From the NCBI GenBank assembly GCA_947304185.1, contig CAMZAM010000008.1, positions 1-64,000 of the forward strand: a stretch of DNA of 64,000 nt. Reading direction: 5' to 3'. Each line of letters starts with the position of its first letter. Positions within the stretch are counted from its first letter, which is position 1. Positions 60,566 through 64,000 of the stretch are shown in pieces. The notes below the pieces were generated by a model, which had not been told where the DNA came from, did not search any database, and saw nothing but the letters and a program-made list of their open reading frames with translations. The translations under genes were made by a program, and so were the position numbers. Source of the DNA: an uncultured Bacteroidales bacterium (lineage in GTDB: Bacteria; Bacteroidota; Bacteroidia; Bacteroidales; F082).

Positions 60566-61389
60566 AGTCCTACCTCCCTTATTTTAAATATCAGGCTGCT
60601 TTGAAATGAAATGCCTGTATATTGGTTCATCGATGTGGAAACATCAATAACGACGCGGTTTAACATGTAGCCGACACCTACGCTGGCAGTCGCCGGATTG
60701 GTGTGTACACCGACACGGATGTAAAACTCGTTCAAGGTGTGGTATTCCAGTCCGAAGCGGTAGTCGAGACGGCTTTCGGAGTTATATTCCACCTCTGATG
60801 TCGCTAAGAAATCTTTTGTCACCTTATAAGTGAAACCGAATCGAAAAATCACTGGAACTCGTTCATTATGAATGGTTTTTAGCTTCACGTTGATAGGGTT
60901 GAAGACATAAACCCCGATGCATAAATCATTGGTTATATCCGATTGGATTCCTAATTCAAATGTCGCTGTTCGTCGTTTTTCGTAGTCATCGGAGAAGTTA
61001 AACAGCAGATAGTCGAGCTTCAAGCCCATTTTAATATAAGGGCTGAAGGCTCGAGCATAGGCCAACGCGAGTTTGTTTTCGTTGAAATATTCAAACCCGA
61101 AACGGCTCATCGAAAGTCCGAAAGTGCCAATGTTTACTGGCATCACGAAAGCAGCGTTGTAAATACTTAGCTCTTTTATGAAAAATCGGTTTTCGTAGGA
61201 AAATCCTACGCCAAGAAAGTGATAGTCGGCCAAACCGGCCGGATTGTTTTGAATGCTCCAGAAGTCGTTAAACGACACCGAACAATTACCCATCGCATTG
61301 CTGCGACTGCCTGCAACACCTGATAAATCCCAGGAAAAACAATGATTACAAAATAGGCACAGGCCTATTAGGAAAAGGCTTCTTTTCAT
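60562..61389 (-). CDS. PorV/PorQ-like outer-membrane barrel protein
   Basis: 275 aa with a signal peptide (LIGLCLFCNHCFS). The start of the mature part, SGVAGSRSNAMGNCSVSFND and WSIQNNPAGLADYHFLGVGF, is the PorV/UPF0164 pattern, followed by alternating strands. It is probably an outer-membrane protein. Its stop overlaps the HhH/barrel gene start (ATGA), so the two are made together and may form a complex. Confidence 0.82.
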   Translation of the reverse strand: MKRSLFLIGLCLFCNHCFSWDLSGVAGSRSNAMGNCSVSFNDFWSIQNNPAGLADYHFLGVGFSYENRFFIKELSIYNAAFVMPVNIGTFGLSMSRFGFEYFNENKLALAYARAFSPYIKMGLKLDYLLFNFSDDYEKRRTATFELGIQSDITNDLCIGVYVFNPINVKLKTIHNERVPVIFRFGFTYKVTKDFLATSEVEYNSESRLDYRFGLEYHTLNEFYIRVGVHTNPATASVGVGYMLNRVVIDVSTSMNQYTGISFQSSLIFKIREVGL

Positions 61390-61419
61390 GATATTCAGTT
61401 TTTAGTCCTTAAATTTTCG

Positions 61420-61427
61420 CAAAGATA
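61420..61427 (-). promoter_or_regulatory. -7 element upstream of the PorV-like/HhH operon
   Basis: The minus strand reads TATCTTTG, 30 bases before the ATG at 61389. Confidence 0.7.
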
Positions 61428-61459
61428 CAAATTTTTTGAAAAATGTCAATAAAAATTTT

Positions 61460-61467
61460 TAACTTTG
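61460..61467 (+). promoter_or_regulatory. -7 element upstream of the DUF456-rarA-menG operon
   Basis: TAACTTTG lies 15 bases before the ATG at 61483. It is divergent from the element at 61420. Confidence 0.65.
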
Positions 61468-61482
61468 TGCAAAATTTTGAAC

Positions 61483-62004
61483 ATGGATTATTTGTTAATT
61501 GTCTCTGCAATAGTAGTGCTGATCATCGGATTGATCGGCGATATTATCCCAGGAATTCCTGGCACTCCCGTGAGTTATCTCGCACTTCTTCTGGTGCATT
61601 GGACCGACAGATTCAGTTATTCGCCCAAATTGCTTGTGATAGCAGGTTTTATCGGCGCAGTGATAACGGTTCTCGACTATGTCGTACCTGTTTGGGGTAC
61701 AAAGAAATTTGGCGGCACCAAGGCCGGAGTGCGAGGCAGCACCATCGGCTTGATTGTTGGAATACTGGTACTTCCGATGCTTGGCATAGTCCTCGGACCA
61801 TTTGGTATTCTTGGCATTCTGGGCGGTCCGTTCTTCGGTGCATACATCGGTGAAAAGATGGGCGGTACTCCTGATGATCATGCCTGGCGTTCGGCATTTG
61901 GCTCGTTTATCGGCTTCCTCGCCGGCACATTCATGAAGATTGTTTACACCGTCGTTATAGGTTTTTATGTGGTAAGAAGCATAATTGAAGTTGCATTTAA
62001 CTAA
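61483..62004 (+). CDS. DUF456 membrane protein
   Basis: 173 aa from the ATG at 61483 (MDYLLIVSAIVVLIIGLIGD); a start at 61465 overlaps the promoter. There are about four or five transmembrane segments with the DUF456 Gly/Pro-rich pattern (DIIPGIPGTPVSYLALLL, GTKKFGGTKAGVRGSTIG, GPFGILGILGGPFFGAYIGE). Function is unknown. The stop overlaps the rarA start by one base (TAATG). Confidence 0.88.
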   Translation: MDYLLIVSAIVVLIIGLIGDIIPGIPGTPVSYLALLLVHWTDRFSYSPKLLVIAGFIGAVITVLDYVVPVWGTKKFGGTKAGVRGSTIGLIVGILVLPMLGIVLGPFGILGILGGPFFGAYIGEKMGGTPDDHAWRSAFGSFIGFLAGTFMKIVYTVVIGFYVVRSIIEVAFN

Positions 62005-63287
62005 TGAGAAACACCATACCATTAGCGGAACGACTGCGTCCGACGTCCTTGGACGGATACATCGGTCAGGAACATCTGATCGGTAAGAATGCCGTGTTAC
62101 GTCGCGCAATTGAGAGCGGTCACATCCCGTCGATGATCTTCTGGGGACCTCCAGGCGTGGGCAAGACGACGCTCGCATATATCATCTCTAAACAGGTGAG
62201 ACGTCAGTTTTTCGTGCTGAGTGCGGTGAGCAGCGGAGTGAAAGACGTGCGCGAGGTCTATGACCGAGCGCGCATGGCTCCCGAGCCGCCAATACTGTTT
62301 ATCGATGAAATCCATAGGTTTTCCAAGGCACAGCAAGACTCATTGCTCGGCGCCGTCGAGAAGGGTCTGGTGACGTTGATAGGCGCTACCACTGAAAACC
62401 CGAGCTTCGAGGTCATCTCGCCGCTGCTGTCGCGCTGTCAGGTGTATATACTGAAAGAACTGGAGAAAGATGATCTTAAGAAGCTGATAGTCAATGCAGT
62501 AGCTGTGCTGAAAGAGGATTTCAAGAAGGAGATAGTGGTAAAGGAAGACGAGGCTCTGATGCAGATAAGCGGCGGCGATGCACGCAAGCTGCTCAACGCC
62601 ATCGATTTGGTGGTGGGGATGCTCGACGACGCCGAGCCGAAAGCTAAGAAACTCGTGGTGACAAACGAGGTTACGACGAAATACATCCAGAGTAACCTGC
62701 TGAAATACGACCGTCTGGGTGAGATGCATTACGACATCATCTCGGCATTCATCAAGTCGATACGAGGCAGCGACCCTAACGCAGCTGTTTATTATCTCGC
62801 AAGGATGATCGAGGCAGGCGAGGATCCGCTGTTTATCGCTCGAAGGATGCTTATTTTGGCTTCTGAAGACATCGGAAATGCTAATCCTAATGCGCTTTTG
62901 CTCGCAAACGCATGTTTCGACGCCGTGAATAAGATCGGATGGCCTGAGAGTAGGATAATACTCTCACAGACAGTGACTTACCTCGCTTCGTCGGCAAAAA
63001 GCAATGCGGCCGTGGTGGCTATTGACGAGGCTCAGGCGCTGGTTAAAAAGACTGGTAACCTCAGCGTGCCTCTGCATCTGCGTAATGCCCCGACAAAACT
63101 GATGAAAGACCTCGGTTATCATGATGGATACAAATATGCTCACAGCTATCCAGGTAACTTTGTAGAGCAGGAGTTTATGCCTGAAGAGATTTCGGGTGTT
63201 CGTCTGTATTCACCTCAGGACAATCCGAAGGAGATGGAGTTGCGACGCTCGTTAAAAGCTAAATGGAAAGAGAAATATGGCTACTGA
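62004..63287 (+). CDS. rarA: Replication-associated recombination protein A (RarA/MgsA)
   Basis: AAA+ ATPase acting at stalled replication forks. The 427-aa protein has Walker A GPPGVGKTTLAYI, Walker [21 protein letters not shown], the sensor segment IGATTENPSFEV and the C-terminal tetramerisation domain (ARRMLILASEDIGNANPNAL). The length is normal. It overlaps menG by 11 bases. Confidence 0.95.
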   Translation: MRNTIPLAERLRPTSLDGYIGQEHLIGKNAVLRRAIESGHIPSMIFWGPPGVGKTTLAYIISKQVRRQFFVLSAVSSGVKDVREVYDRARMAPEPPILFIDEIHRFSKAQQDSLLGAVEKGLVTLIGATTENPSFEVISPLLSRCQVYILKELEKDDLKKLIVNAVAVLKEDFKKEIVVKEDEALMQISGGDARKLLNAIDLVVGMLDDAEPKAKKLVVTNEVTTKYIQSNLLKYDRLGEMHYDIISAFIKSIRGSDPNAAVYYLARMIEAGEDPLFIARRMLILASEDIGNANPNALLLANACFDAVNKIGWPESRIILSQTVTYLASSAKSNAAVVAIDEAQALVKKTGNLSVPLHLRNAPTKLMKDLGYHDGYKYAHSYPGNFVEQEFMPEEISGVRLYSPQDNPKEMELRRSLKAKWKEKYGY

Positions 63288-63990
63288 TAACGAGCATATC
63301 GCATTGATGTTCAATGATATAGCTCCGACTTACGACAAGTTGAACCACATATTATCGCTGAATGTCGACAAGTCGTGGCGACGTAAGGCAGTGCGATATC
63401 TGAAGAAAGCTGTATCTGCTGTCGAAAATCCTTTGATTCTTGATGTGGCCTGCGGTACGGCGGATTCTACCATAAAAATCGCGGAAAAGATTGTAAACTC
63501 TAAGGTTTACGGAGTAGATATTTCTGAAAAAATGCTCGAAATAGGGAAGGAGAAGGTTGAAAAAGAAGGATTGAGCGATAGAATAAATTTTTCGATTTCT
63601 CGTGCTGAAAGCCTTGATTTTCAAGATGATACATTCGATGCGGTGATGGTGGCTTTCGGTGTGCGTAACTTCTCCGATCGTGAACAAGGATTGAAAGAGA
63701 TTTTACGCGTTTTGAAACCCAATGGCACTCTGATAGTGCTGGAACTCTCTGAGCCTCAGAATGTTATAGTGCGTTGGTTCTATAATCTGTATTTTAAAAA
63801 CGTGCTTCCTCTAATCGGGAAACGTGTCTCGGGTAATTCCAACGCATATCGTTATCTTCAACAGACTGTAGAAAAGTTCCCGATGCCGATGGAGTTTATG
63901 TCAATGTTGAAATCGATTGGTTATCACGAAGTTAAACATAAAGCATTATCGTTAGGATTATGCCGGATTTATCAAGCAAACAAAGCTTAA
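63277..63990 (+). CDS. menG: Demethylmenaquinone methyltransferase
   Basis: Last step of menaquinone synthesis. The 237-aa SAM-dependent enzyme has the UbiE/MenG signatures YDKLNHILSLNVDKSWRRKA, LDVACGTADSTIKIA (SAM site) and NGTLIVLELSEPQNVIVRWF, with RVSGNSNAYRYLQQTVEKFP near the end. Menaquinone fits an anaerobic Bacteroidales, which lack ubiquinone. A following ATG at 63992 may begin the next gene (aroE often follows in this phylum), but only three codons are in the window. Confidence 0.94.
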   Translation: MATDNEHIALMFNDIAPTYDKLNHILSLNVDKSWRRKAVRYLKKAVSAVENPLILDVACGTADSTIKIAEKIVNSKVYGVDISEKMLEIGKEKVEKEGLSDRINFSISRAESLDFQDDTFDAVMVAFGVRNFSDREQGLKEILRVLKPNGTLIVLELSEPQNVIVRWFYNLYFKNVLPLIGKRVSGNSNAYRYLQQTVEKFPMPMEFMSMLKSIGYHEVKHKALSLGLCRIYQANKA

Positions 63991-64000
63991 GATGAGTGTA

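Noticed and set aside
63992-64000. Start of a further gene after menG
   Set aside because: Only three codons are inside the window, so no product can be supported.

Overview
The window comes from a Bacteroidota chromosome, most likely an uncultured Bacteroidales. The evidence is internal: a short primary sigma factor (289 aa), about two dozen upstream elements matching the Bacteroidota -7 consensus TAnnTTTG, few Shine-Dalgarno sequences, type IX secretion (T9SS) parts and cargo (PorQ, type A and type B sorting domains), a long NusB, S16 with an Ala/Glu-rich tail, and a DnaE fused to an N-terminal exonuclease. No rRNA, tRNA, CRISPR array, insertion sequence, integrase or reverse transcriptase was seen. 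No gene-free gap exceeds 300 bases.

Layout. 1-4.8 kb: rpoD, yidC, aroK and rlmD. 4.9-6.7 kb: a Sel1-repeat/formylglycine-generating-enzyme-fold lipoprotein whose C-terminus looks like the variable region of a diversity-generating retroelement (DGR) target. 6.8-11 kb: nnr, a YgjP-like metallopeptidase and parE. 11-17 kb: an EamA transporter and surface-polysaccharide genes (flippase, formyltransferase/beta-propeller fusion, GT2 fusion). 17-23 kb: nusB, porQ, recF, a DUF721 gene, efp, lpxD and gapA. 23-31.5 kb: a small unknown, a secreted esterase, DUF1905, ogt, a C-GCAxxG-C-C protein, a giant PPDK-like protein, a secreted nuclease and rubrerythrin. 31.6-41.7 kb: a host-glycan utilisation locus (GH109, N-acetylhexosamine-kinase-like protein, sugar MFS, nucleotidyltransferase, galK, a large T9SS protein, GH29 fucosidase). 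41.7-47.6 kb: coaE, ybbR, yajC, DUF1573, a type B T9SS protein and a clpB without its N-domain. 47.7-51.7 kb: an AT-rich accessory block (DUF4160/DUF2442 pair, an unknown with a 53-aa Cys-rich partner, GIY-YIG protein, WYL regulator, exonuclease). 51.8-64 kb: rpsP, dnaE, trxA, a DUF58 gene, two outer-membrane-type proteins, DUF456, rarA and menG.

The signals most worth a second look are: (1) the candidate DGR variable region at 6613-6742, with no reverse transcriptase nearby; (2) a dispersed ~40-bp element (five units) that lies in frame inside one coding sequence and supplies the last codons and stop of another; (3) AGTTTAAAG/GTTAAAAG-type arrays that begin at stop codons; (4) the 47.7-51.7 kb accessory block, whose first two genes sit between near-identical terminator hairpins. 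Functional calls rest on recognised motifs in the translated sequence. No database search was run.
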